Origin: Deltaproteobacteria bacterium
Lineage (GTDB): Bacteria; Desulfobacterota; JADFXK01
Assembly: GCA_015233285.1 (NCBI GenBank)
Contig: JADFYA010000234.1
Location: 1 to 6,071 of the forward strand
Direction: 5' to 3'
Length of the DNA stretch: 6,071 bases
Positions 1 through 6,071 of this stretch are shown piece after piece. The translations under genes were made by a program, and so were the position numbers. Under the pieces are notes generated by a model. It had not been told where the DNA came from. It saw only the letters and a list, made by a program, of their open reading frames with translations, and did not search any database. Numbering within the stretch: the first letter of the stretch is position 1; each line of letters begins with the position of its first letter.

Positions 1-162
1 TTTTAATTTCTCTTTCCTGGCCTCCAGCATCATGGTCTTCATGTGCGTAATCTCTTGCCGACCTCTTTGGCTTAAGGTGGTTATGGAGAGAGTAACAGCC
101 ACAATGCCCAGGGCGACCACACCGGATGCCACCACGGTCATAAGCTTTTGAGAAATCTTCAT
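1..162 (-). CDS. N-terminus of a membrane sensor protein (Cache-type chemoreceptor or kinase), cut by window edge
   Basis: The reading frame starts with ATG at 162-160 and stays open for 54 codons to the left edge; the rest of the gene is outside the window. The start is supported by a purine-rich GGGAGGG on the minus strand about six bases upstream. The peptide opens MKISQKLMTVVASG, followed by a hydrophobic helix (about residues 8-30) and then a charged amphipathic helix ending in MLEARKEKLK. A short cytoplasmic start, one membrane helix and a charged helix of this type is how many methyl-accepting chemotaxis proteins and some histidine kinases with a single periplasmic Cache domain begin; that family link is inferred from the pattern only. 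The second membrane helix and the signalling domain that would separate the two options are not visible. It is transcribed in the same direction as aroA but lies 513 bp away, so it probably has its own promoter. Confidence 0.6.
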   Translation of the reverse strand, partial: MKISQKLMTVVASGVVALGIVAVTLSITTLSQRGRQEITHMKTMMLEARKEKLK

Positions 163-223
163 ACCACGCCCTCCCGGAATTTCTATATGTATGTGTGTAA
201 AACGAATAGAAAGTAGGTGAACT

Positions 224-239
224 AACAAATTTATTGCCG
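224..239 (-). promoter_or_regulatory. possible sigma-54-like promoter for the left-edge sensor gene
   Basis: On the minus strand this reads CGGCAA, five bases, TTGTT, resembling the -24/-12 pattern TGGCAC-N5-TTGCW. The GG of the -24 element is present, but the usually conserved C of the -12 GC is T. A start site would fall near 213, giving a leader of about 50 bases before the ATG at 162. Sigma-54 control is known for some motility and chemotaxis genes. The imperfect -12 element makes this a weak call. Confidence 0.2.
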
Positions 240-381
240 GTATTCCCGTGGATTAAGACACAATATAAACCAAGCTCAAAAAGCCGGATCTAATCACTTC
301 GTTTTGTACGATAGTTGATAATCGCGCCCCTGTCAATTATTATTCATCGGCCTAAACAGACTATATTTAAAGATACGGCTC

Positions 382-465
382 CGGGTTGCGGGACGCTGGT
401 TACGGGTTACGAGTTGCGCGTTGCGGGTTCAGGGTTACGGGGTTCGGGTTCAGGAGTTGGAGGTT
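382..465 (+). repeat. left arm: twelve degenerate 7-bp repeats (consensus about CGGGTTR)
   Basis: The 84 bases divide into twelve heptamers: cgggttg, cgggacg, ctggtta, cgggtta, cgagttg, cgcgttg, cgggttc, agggtta, cggggtt, cgggttc, aggagtt and ggaggtt. The TT dinucleotide recurs every 7 bases up to position 436, missing only in the second unit. The spacing then wobbles by one base (8, 6, 8, 7) over the last four units. The array is diverged rather than freshly duplicated. It is the inverted counterpart of the array at 584-667. Heptamer tandem repeats are known in other bacteria, for example the cyanobacterial STRR sequences, but I cannot assign this one to a named family. Confidence 0.75.
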
Positions 466-583
466 CGAAACATGCGTCAGGCGTTGTAAATTACGCTTTG
501 TTTTCACAAGGTATAGACATTGATAAAGTCTTCTGAACTACTGATTGCTTTTAGCCACTCCCAAGATTAGACGCGCAGCCTTT

Positions 584-667
584 AACCCGCAACAAGGAAC
601 GTGCAACAAGTAACCCGCAGCTTGAAACACGCAACTCGAAACGTGCAACACGTCACCCGCAACACGC
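584..667 (-). repeat. right arm: twelve degenerate 7-bp repeats in inverted orientation
   Basis: On the plus strand the units are aacccgc, aacaagg, aacgtgc, aacaagt, aacccgc, agcttga, aacacgc, aactcga, aacgtgc, aacacgt, cacccgc and aacacgc. Ten of the twelve begin with AA in strict 7-base register. Read on the minus strand the consensus is about GCGNGTT, the same motif as the left arm in a shifted phase. The arm has the same length and unit count as the left arm and ends eight bases from the aroA stop codon (676-678). An aroA transcript running past its stop would therefore carry both arms and could fold them into a long imperfect stem. Confidence 0.75.
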
Positions 668-675
668 AGGGTTGT

Positions 676-1971
676 TCAGGGCGCTTTTGTCAAGGCAAGT
701 CTGTTGTACAGTGTCTCCCAGACATCCCAAAATTTAGGGAAAGACTTAACCACACAGCCCTCATCTTTGATCCGGACGTCCGCCACCCGTAACCCGGCCA
801 CAGCCAAACTCATGGCCATCCGGTGATCGTTGTAGGTCTCCATATCCGCCCCGGACAACTTTTCCCCGCCGTGGATGACCAGTCCATCCGGCAGCTCCTC
901 GATTTTGCCGCCCAGACGCCGCAGTTCCGCAGAGATTGCGGCCAACCGGTCACTCTCCTTGTGCCGCAAATGCCCGACGTTGGTGATAGCCGTCTTTCCC
1001 TGGGCAAACAAGGCCATCACCGCCAGGGTAGGGACCAGGTCCGGCATGGTGTTCATATCCACGTCAAGACCCCGGAGCGGCCCCCCGATGACCGTGACTT
1101 CGTCCGGCATTTTGATCACTTGACAGCCCATGGCCTGGATTATCTCAAGAAAATTCAAATCGCCCTGTTCAGAACCCAGGTGAATATTACCGGTGGTGAC
1201 CTTCCCGCCCGTTACTGCCGCGGCCGCCCAGAAATAGGAAGCATTGGACGCATCACCCTCCACCGTCAGGAATCTGCCTTTGTAGCCCGTCCCGGGAGTG
1301 ATCAGGAAGTGTGACAAACCCTGGTGCCCCACCTGAAGACCAAACTTAGACATGACGTCCAGGGTCAAGCGGACGTAGGGCGCCGAGACCAGCGGCCCGG
1401 TCACTTCAATCCGGACTTCATTGGCCGCGTACGGGGCCATCAGCAACAACGACGAAATGAACTGGCTGCTATCCGCGCCCCTGACTCCGACGGAACCGCC
1501 GTAGACCGATCCCGTAGCCTCCATCATCACCGGCGGGCAACCGTCATCATTCACACACCAGGCATTTACACCCAGTCCATTGAGGGCCTGGACCAGGTCG
1601 GCGATGGGCCGTTTCAACATTCTGGGGCTGCCCGTGAACAGGAATCGTCCTCGGGCCAGGGCCGCCACGGACAGCAGCAGCCGGAACGACGTCCCGGAAT
1701 TGCCCAAGAAGATTTCCTTCTCCCCTGGTTGGTCGAGCAATTTGCCGCCTGTCCCGGAAACGGTCAAGGTTTCTCCGGTCAAAGACATGGTCACGCCCAG
1801 GGCTTGAAGTGTCTGGATGGTGAACATGGTGTCTTCACAGGCCAGGAATTTGTCCAGGCGGCTAGTCCCGGTGGCCAGGGCGGCGGCGATGGCGGCCCGG
1901 TGGGTGACGCTCTTAGATCCGGGAATGGTCACGTAAGCATCGATATAGTCGGCAGGTTGTATTTTTTTCAT
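676..1971 (-). CDS. aroA: 3-phosphoshikimate 1-carboxyvinyltransferase (EPSP synthase)
   Basis: This cytoplasmic enzyme joins phosphoenolpyruvate to shikimate-3-phosphate, the sixth step of the shikimate pathway to chorismate and the aromatic amino acids. The 431-residue length is normal for the family and the protein looks complete. Visible family motifs are PGSKSVTHR (17-25, substrate lysine K20), LGNSGTSFR (89-97), SPRMLKRP (115-122), VEGDASNASYF, MPDLVP (catalytic Asp311), HKESDRL (K338, E339, R342), YNDHRMAMSLA and VVKSFP (K409). The GNSGT glycine and the PRMxxRP segment match the E. coli-like (class I) pattern more than the class II one. The ATG start gives the expected MKKIQPADYIDAYVTIPGSK beginning, but the upstream AGAGAAAAGA is a weak ribosome site. 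It starts 72 bp after the sensor kinase gene with no obvious terminator between, so read-through is possible. No other aromatic pathway gene is in the window. Confidence 0.97.
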   Translation of the reverse strand: MKKIQPADYIDAYVTIPGSKSVTHRAAIAAALATGTSRLDKFLACEDTMFTIQTLQALGVTMSLTGETLTVSGTGGKLLDQPGEKEIFLGNSGTSFRLLLSVAALARGRFLFTGSPRMLKRPIADLVQALNGLGVNAWCVNDDGCPPVMMEATGSVYGGSVGVRGADSSQFISSLLLMAPYAANEVRIEVTGPLVSAPYVRLTLDVMSKFGLQVGHQGLSHFLITPGTGYKGRFLTVEGDASNASYFWAAAAVTGGKVTTGNIHLGSEQGDLNFLEIIQAMGCQVIKMPDEVTVIGGPLRGLDVDMNTMPDLVPTLAVMALFAQGKTAITNVGHLRHKESDRLAAISAELRRLGGKIEELPDGLVIHGGEKLSGADMETYNDHRMAMSLAVAGLRVADVRIKDEGCVVKSFPKFWDVWETLYNRLALTKAP

Positions 1972-2043
1972 AGAAACGATCTTTTCTCTATTGTTGTGGT
2001 TAAGGACGGGTTCAGACGTTGGCGCTCCTGTGCCCCTTCGGCA

Positions 2044-5000
2044 TTATGCTTTTTTTTCATCCAGACATCGGCGGACTACTTCAGCCACAGATCTCTTATT
2101 CAAAGGCTTCATAACAAACTCTTGTATACCCAACGACTTAGCCCGGTCTTCGGATATCATCTCGCTGAATCCGGTACACAGGATGATGGGCATGTCGGGT
2201 CGAATGGACAAAATCTCTTTGGCCAGGTCGGCGCCGGTCATGTGAGGCATGGTGTAGTCGGTGATGACCAGGTCGAATTCGTCCGGTTGCTTCCGGAAGG
2301 TCTCCAGAGCCTCGGGACTCTCCGACACCACCGTTACCTGGTAGCCGAATTGGCCCAACATCTTTTCACACAAATCACACAAGACCATCTCATCATCCAC
2401 AAACAAAATTCGTTCCGTCCCTTGGGGTAAGGTTCGGGAGGTATAATTAGCGGTTTCGGGTTCGCGGTCAATCCGGGGGAGGTAGACGCTGAATGTTGAA
2501 CCCTTCCCCGGTTCACTGTAAACCATAATCGCCCCCTGGTGACGCTTGACGATCCCATGGACGACGGCCAGCCCAAACCCGGTCCCTTCGCCGGCCTCTT
2601 TGGTCGTGAAGTATGGTTCGAATATGCGTTCGATAGTCGTTTGATCCATCCCGTGGCCGGTATCGCTGACCGTCAGTCTCAGATATGGTCCGGGGCTTAA
2701 TTCAGGGTACCCGGCGGCAGTATCGACGTCAAAGTCTACTTCACTCAAACCTATTTCCAACATGCCGCCGCGTTCGCGCATGGCATGGGCCGCATTAGTG
2801 CAGAGATTGATCAAAACCTGGTGAATTTGAGTCGCGTCGGCCAGAGCGGCGGTCGTTTTGGCTGCTATGTTTTGGTGGATCTCGATAGTCGTCGGGATAG
2901 AAGCCCGGAGTAGTTTGAGGGATTCCTTGATCAACGGACTAAGCTCAATGGGTAACATCTCCTGTTCCCCGCCCATCCGGCTAAACAGGAGAATTTGCTT
3001 AACTAATTCTTTGGCTCGATTGGCCGCACGGAGGACCTGGCATAAATCCTGGTGCATAGAACTTTTTTTCGGCAGCTCGGCCAGGATCATCTCGGTGTAC
3101 CCGATGATCGGGGCCAGAATATTATTAAAGTCATGGGCAATGCCTCCGGCCAGGGACCCGATGGCCTCCATCTTCTGGGCCTGGCGCAACTGGTCTTCAA
3201 GCCGTTTCCGGCTGGTATAGTCAAAAATAACACCTTCAATATATAGGGGTGTGCCGTCGGCTCCGTATATCGGCCTGCCCCGCTCTGAAACGTGCCTGAC
3301 CACCCCGTCCTTGTGCCGAAGCCGGTATCTGACCTCGAAAAATTTGTTCTCAGCCAGGGCGTTTCCGACCGCGGATACGACTCGACCTCTATCTTCCGGG
3401 ACAATCAGGGGATCAATGGAACAAACATTCCCCTGAGTCAATTCATCCGGCTCATATCCGGTCAAGTCCGGCAGCATGTGGTTGAGGAACTGCATATGCC
3501 GGCGTTCTTTAACAAATATCCGGTAAACCAGGCCGGGAAGATTTTCGGCCAGTGTCCGGTAAGAAAATTCACTCTGCCGCAGGGCTTCCTCCGCCCGCCT
3601 TCTTTCGGTGATGTCCTGGACGCTGATCGCCTCATACAGCACCTGCCCGGTATCGTCTTTCACCTCGGTGACATCCACCAGCACCGGGAAAACCGTCCCG
3701 TCCGGACGAATATGCTCAGATTCGTAAGTATGGCGTCCGCTTTCGTGGATCAGGCGCACATGCCGCGGTAGCTCCCGGCGATATTCAGGGGCAATTATCT
3801 GATCGATGGGCCGGCCGGTGAGTTCTTCAACGGTGTAGCCGTGCATCCCGGCAAAGGCCGGGTTCATCATCTCCAGGGTCCGGCCGTCGGCACTGCCCAC
3901 AGCCACACTCCATTCGGTATTTTCAAAGAGATGCGCCCAGTTCCGAATCGTTTCTTCGGCCTGTTTGCGGCCTGAAATATCTTGAACACTGCCATGGTAG
4001 AAGACCTGACCGTGATCATTCACGGATTTCACTATACAAAACGACACAGGGACCACGGTCCCATCTTTCTTTTTCAATGAGACTTCAAAATCCGATATCT
4101 TAACTTCGATATCCAGTCTGTCCAGCAAACGCCTGCGGTCTTGGGGATCGGCATAAAGTTCAGCTATCGGCGTATCCAGTAAATTTTCCTCAGAATCATA
4201 ACCCAGCAGATTGGCCAGGGCCGGATTCGCGGCCAGGACTTGACCACCCGGAGTAGTCTTGAATAAGCCGATGGGTACGTTCGCCTGCAGGGTGCGGAGG
4301 TTTTCTTCACTGCTTCGGAGTGCTTCCTCCACCAACCGGCGTCGTTCGATCTCGCTGGTTAACTCATCAAAGGTAACTTTCAGGTTGTTGGTCAATTCAT
4401 TCACGGCCAGGACAATCTGGTCTAGTTCATCTTCACGGCCGAGCGAAGCAGGGCGTTTTTTTATAACCAGGGCCGGATTCGTATTCAGAGGATTTAGCTT
4501 AACCAGATAACCGGCCACGGCATTCAGCCGCCTGGTTACAACTATCTGAAAAATAAAGAAGATAAATAGCGAGGAGAGAAAGACCTGGATCCCTTGAGAC
4601 ACCAGAATGAACGCGGCTCTATCTGATATGGCATCGTAAACGCCATTTAGACCGGCCGTAAGGTGGGTGACCCCTATTTGAAGCATCTTGCCGTTATGAG
4701 AGTGGGCCAGTGCAAATTCACGGTGAAGAGCCAAATTCGATTGGTTTTGACCCGACTTGGCAACCACCTCTTTATTGGCTTTTATGTCGACATAGACGAT
4801 ATACGGAATCCGTCTGATGCTATCTAATTGAGCTTGAAGTTGTTCCCGGTCCATCAACCACAGGCTGAGCGCAATGGTCTGAGAGTAGCTTTCCTGAATC
4901 CATTTGAAATCTTCTTCGATAGACTTGATTTCTCTCTTGTAATCGATATAGACATTAATGGCGGTGGTCAGTAGGGTGACAACGAGGCTAAAGGAGAGTA

Positions 5001-5052
5001 TGGCCAGGAGTAATCGGTAACCAATGACTTGTCTAGTTTTGCGATTTTCCAT
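2044..5052 (-). CDS. membrane-bound hybrid sensor histidine kinase with three PAS domains and a C-terminal receiver
   Basis: This 1002-residue protein should sense a signal and autophosphorylate on histidine. The order is: TM helix (about 12-36); periplasmic segment (37-147) with a SLWLMDREQL motif (63-71) and IPYIVYVDI (82-90), as in several sensor kinases; second TM (148-172); HAMP-like linker and coiled coil (173-250); PAS 1 (about 253-362), PAS 2 (about 372-485) and PAS 3 (about 497-617), the first two ending in VQDI plus a linker helix. The HisKA H-box AGGIAHDFNN has the phospho-histidine H640. The HATPase has N753 in the N-box, DTGHGMD (797-803) and GEGTGFGLAVV (821-831). The receiver (881-998) has D886/D887, phospho-acceptor D932 in VITDYTMP, T960 and K982. 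All catalytic residues are intact. The ATG follows GGGCGGATAC, an acceptable ribosome site. It starts 18 nt after the solute-binding protein gene, so the two are probably cotranscribed. The ligand is unknown. No output domain follows the receiver, so phosphate probably passes to an Hpt or regulator outside the window, or the receiver tunes kinase activity. Confidence 0.95.
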   Translation of the reverse strand: MENRKTRQVIGYRLLLAILSFSLVVTLLTTAINVYIDYKREIKSIEEDFKWIQESYSQTIALSLWLMDREQLQAQLDSIRRIPYIVYVDIKANKEVVAKSGQNQSNLALHREFALAHSHNGKMLQIGVTHLTAGLNGVYDAISDRAAFILVSQGIQVFLSSLFIFFIFQIVVTRRLNAVAGYLVKLNPLNTNPALVIKKRPASLGREDELDQIVLAVNELTNNLKVTFDELTSEIERRRLVEEALRSSEENLRTLQANVPIGLFKTTPGGQVLAANPALANLLGYDSEENLLDTPIAELYADPQDRRRLLDRLDIEVKISDFEVSLKKKDGTVVPVSFCIVKSVNDHGQVFYHGSVQDISGRKQAEETIRNWAHLFENTEWSVAVGSADGRTLEMMNPAFAGMHGYTVEELTGRPIDQIIAPEYRRELPRHVRLIHESGRHTYESEHIRPDGTVFPVLVDVTEVKDDTGQVLYEAISVQDITERRRAEEALRQSEFSYRTLAENLPGLVYRIFVKERRHMQFLNHMLPDLTGYEPDELTQGNVCSIDPLIVPEDRGRVVSAVGNALAENKFFEVRYRLRHKDGVVRHVSERGRPIYGADGTPLYIEGVIFDYTSRKRLEDQLRQAQKMEAIGSLAGGIAHDFNNILAPIIGYTEMILAELPKKSSMHQDLCQVLRAANRAKELVKQILLFSRMGGEQEMLPIELSPLIKESLKLLRASIPTTIEIHQNIAAKTTAALADATQIHQVLINLCTNAAHAMRERGGMLEIGLSEVDFDVDTAAGYPELSPGPYLRLTVSDTGHGMDQTTIERIFEPYFTTKEAGEGTGFGLAVVHGIVKRHQGAIMVYSEPGKGSTFSVYLPRIDREPETANYTSRTLPQGTERILFVDDEMVLCDLCEKMLGQFGYQVTVVSESPEALETFRKQPDEFDLVITDYTMPHMTGADLAKEILSIRPDMPIILCTGFSEMISEDRAKSLGIQEFVMKPLNKRSVAEVVRRCLDEKKA

Positions 5053-5070
5053 GTATCCGCCCGTCTTTTT

Positions 5071-5793
5071 TTATTGCATCTGTGAGGGCACGGTCTCGTC
5101 CATTATCTTTTTATACGTTCCATCTTCCTTCATGGTTTTAATGGCCGCGGCCAATGCCGGCACCAACGCCTGATGTTTCTTGTGCAGATAAATGTACATA
5201 CTCCGTTTGGCCAGGGCGGGACTCAGCGTCTTGATCTGCGTCAGTTTCATCCCGCCCAGCAGAACCAGGCCTTGCCGCTTGTCGTACACGACCACATCAG
5301 CCTTATCCTGAGCCAGGAGATTGAACAACACCCGTTCATCCTTGACCTTGACTAAAGACTTCGCCCCCACGATACTGCTTTCCAATATTTTCCAACCGGT
5401 GATGATACCCACATTATAGGGCTTGAGGCCGGCCCAGTCGGTAGTCTGGATATTCAAATTTTTGGTAAAAGCCGTGAACTCAAATTCGGTGATCTCTTCC
5501 GGGACCCGGACCAGGTTGGGGTAGAGATCGGACATGCCGCGGATTCGGGCGAAATTTCCATCATCGATGCCATCATTGGCATTAATCAAGGCCCGTTCCG
5601 AGGGCAGCATGACGATCTTGACCTCCACCCCGATTCTCCGGCAGGCTTCCTTAACCACCCGATCGCCCAGTCCGGTGTGATCCCTGGTGGCATTGGGCGG
5701 GGCGTTGGACGTATTCAGCACCAACACCGTCTGCCCGTAGCCCGAGGAGGTCATTATAAGCGAGAATAAGATTATCAGGAAGGCTTTTTTCAC
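5071..5793 (-). CDS. periplasmic solute-binding protein, family 3 (SBP_bac_3-like), probably sensory
   Basis: This 240-residue protein has a clear export signal: two lysines, a hydrophobic core (about 4-15) and a likely cleavage after SSGYG near residue 20. The mature part looks like a short family-3 extracellular solute-binding protein: two-lobe alternation, the ERA segment (66-68), DGNFARI (78-84), YPNLVRVPE (91-99), TGWKILE (132-138) opening the second lobe, ADVVVYDKRQG (165-175), YLHKKHQALVP (202-212) and MKEDGTYKKI (221-230) at the end. Classical members bind amino acids or similar small polar ligands for ABC importers; the ligand here cannot be read from the sequence. No permease or ATPase gene is near, while a sensor kinase starts 18 nt downstream, so a sensing role is inferred. 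The start is GTG (5793-5791), supported by AGGA six bases upstream. The ATG two bases earlier is immediately followed by TGA, and the next in-frame ATG (codon 14) would destroy the signal peptide. Confidence 0.88.
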   Translation of the reverse strand: MKKAFLIILFSLIMTSSGYGQTVLVLNTSNAPPNATRDHTGLGDRVVKEACRRIGVEVKIVMLPSERALINANDGIDDGNFARIRGMSDLYPNLVRVPEEITEFEFTAFTKNLNIQTTDWAGLKPYNVGIITGWKILESSIVGAKSLVKVKDERVLFNLLAQDKADVVVYDKRQGLVLLGGMKLTQIKTLSPALAKRSMYIYLHKKHQALVPALAAAIKTMKEDGTYKKIMDETVPSQMQ

Positions 5794-5811
5794 ATTATTT
5801 CCTGGTTTGCA

Positions 5812-5835
5812 GATATAATTAATATCATAATCATA
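5812..5835 (-). promoter_or_regulatory. AT-rich promoter/operator candidate upstream of the binding-protein gene
   Basis: On the minus strand two copies of TATGAT lie in tandem (5835-5830 and 5829-5824), each close to the -10 consensus TATAAT. They are followed by GATAT-N5-ATATC, a short inverted repeat at 5812-5826 that could be an operator half-site pair. No good -35 element stands at the right distance: TTTCAC lies 19 bases upstream of the first copy and matches poorly. A start here would give a leader of about 25-35 bases before the GTG start. Composition and position support regulation; exact elements are uncertain. Confidence 0.25.
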
Positions 5836-5967
5836 GACGGGTTATATCTTCCGGGTGAAACAGCGCTCGGGGTGATGCTGATCGGACCAGGGTGGAGACG
5901 GTCGTGTCTCAATGCAGTTGAATTAAAGAAATATTGTAGGCAGTTAGGCATGTTGCTCGTCTGAACC

Positions 5968-6012
5968 TTGATTACGCTGATTAAATGAAAGACTATGATT
6001 AAAGCAGAATAC
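5968..6012 (+). repeat. degenerate 9-bp tandem repeat, five units
   Basis: The stretch divides into nonamers TTGATTACG, CTGATTAAA, TGAAAGACT, ATGATTAAA and GCAGAATAC. Three units share TGATTA at the same register and the last shares the GA-TA positions, while the middle one is largely diverged. It resembles the low-complexity GATTAC-type intergenic repeats seen in some environmental bacteria, but it is short and could be partly chance. Confidence 0.35.
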
Positions 6013-6071
6013 CCGTGTGTTGGACTGCCGGGTAGGCCGTAGGGTTTCATGTTTGCCTTGAAGCCGAAAAC

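Larger units (their letters stand above)
163..675. other. 513-bp non-coding region between aroA and the left-edge gene
   Basis: No convincing gene is present. The stretch 163-381 is AT-rich leader sequence of the left-edge gene. From 382 to 667 it is dominated by two inverted blocks of 7-bp repeats with a 118-bp centre (466-583) in which I recognise nothing. The short open frames across 315-536 and 601-792 on the plus strand encode low-complexity peptides that follow the repeats, and the second runs into antisense aroA, so neither is taken as a gene. No classical GC stem followed by a T run is visible after aroA. Confidence 0.7.
5794..6071. other. upstream region of the binding-protein/kinase operon, no convincing gene
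   Basis: This 278-bp stretch reaches the right edge. It contains the AT-rich promoter-like stretch at 5812-5835 and the degenerate 9-bp repeat at 5968-6012. An inverted repeat ACCCG/CGGGT (6011-6015 and 6029-6033) overlaps the end of that repeat; its 13-base loop and lack of a T run make it a poor terminator. An 86-codon minus-strand frame (5790-6050) spans the region and is open to the edge, but its peptide has no recognisable domain. Confidence 0.5.

Noticed and set aside
315..536. Plus-strand open frame of 73 codons
   Set aside because: Its Gly/Ser/Arg-rich middle is simply the 7-bp repeat translated; no ribosome site or family similarity.
382..667. CRISPR array
   Set aside because: The units are 7 bp with no longer repeat and no unique spacers, and no cas gene is present.
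784..797. Two further heptamer-like units (cacccgt, aacccgg) inside the aroA coding sequence
   Set aside because: They are out of phase with the right arm and encode an ordinary stretch of EPSP synthase (AGLRVADV), so codon-level coincidence is the simpler explanation.
1972..2043. Rho-independent terminator between the kinase and aroA
   Set aside because: No stable GC stem followed by a T run is visible on the minus strand here; the run of Ts at 2050-2057 is the lysine codons at the kinase C-terminus read on the opposite strand.
1324..2430. Long plus-strand open frame (368 codons) opposite aroA and the kinase end
   Set aside because: It spans two well-supported antisense genes plus the gap between them; the peptide is low-complexity and shows no domain. 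It is a shadow of the GC-biased codon use opposite.
5790..6050. 86-codon minus-strand open frame upstream of the binding protein, with AAGG near its ATG and a 4-base overlap with the GTG start
   Set aside because: The peptide has no recognisable domain, runs through the 9-bp repeat and the AT-rich promoter-like stretch, and the frame stays open past its ATG to the window edge, so neither start nor coding nature is supported.
5830..6071. Cyclic-di-GMP (GEMM-type) riboswitch on the minus strand, prompted by AAGGCAAAC near the right edge
   Set aside because: The other conserved parts (the GGACGCAAAGCC strand and the second stem-loop with its receptor) are absent.

Overview
The window looks like a chromosomal segment of a Gram-negative, environmental, delta-proteobacterium-like organism (Desulfobacterota-type). 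This rests on the moderate GC content, the large PAS-rich hybrid kinase, the solute-binding-type periplasmic protein beside it, and the degenerate short-period repeats between genes. It is inference from gene style; no rRNA or other taxonomic marker is present. All supported genes lie on the minus strand, so transcription runs from high to low coordinates.

Right to left: 5794-6071 is a leader region without a convincing gene; it holds a degenerate 9-bp repeat and an AT-rich promoter-like stretch. A family-3 solute-binding protein with a signal peptide (5071-5793, GTG start) follows. Then, after only 18 nt, comes a 1002-residue membrane-bound hybrid sensor histidine kinase (2044-5052: TM, periplasmic sensor, TM, HAMP-like linker, three PAS, HisKA, HATPase, receiver). 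After a 72-nt gap comes aroA, encoding EPSP synthase of the shikimate pathway (676-1971). A 513-bp non-coding stretch (163-675) separates aroA from the first 54 codons of a membrane protein with a Cache-type start (1-162), probably a chemoreceptor or sensor kinase, cut by the left edge.

The binding protein and kinase are probably one operon forming a signalling pair: the periplasmic protein binds a small ligand, and the kinase reads that and/or cytoplasmic cues through its PAS domains. No permease, transport ATPase, separate response regulator or Hpt protein is visible, so output partners must lie elsewhere. aroA may be read through from this operon, but its function is metabolic and unrelated.

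The most unusual structure is in the 163-675 gap. Two 84-bp blocks, each twelve degenerate 7-bp units (consensus roughly GCGGGTT), are arranged as inverted arms around a 118-bp centre, one arm ending 8 bp past the aroA stop codon. No clearly new defence, mobile or catalytic system is seen; the heptamer element and the binding-protein/kinase pair are the two items worth follow-up.
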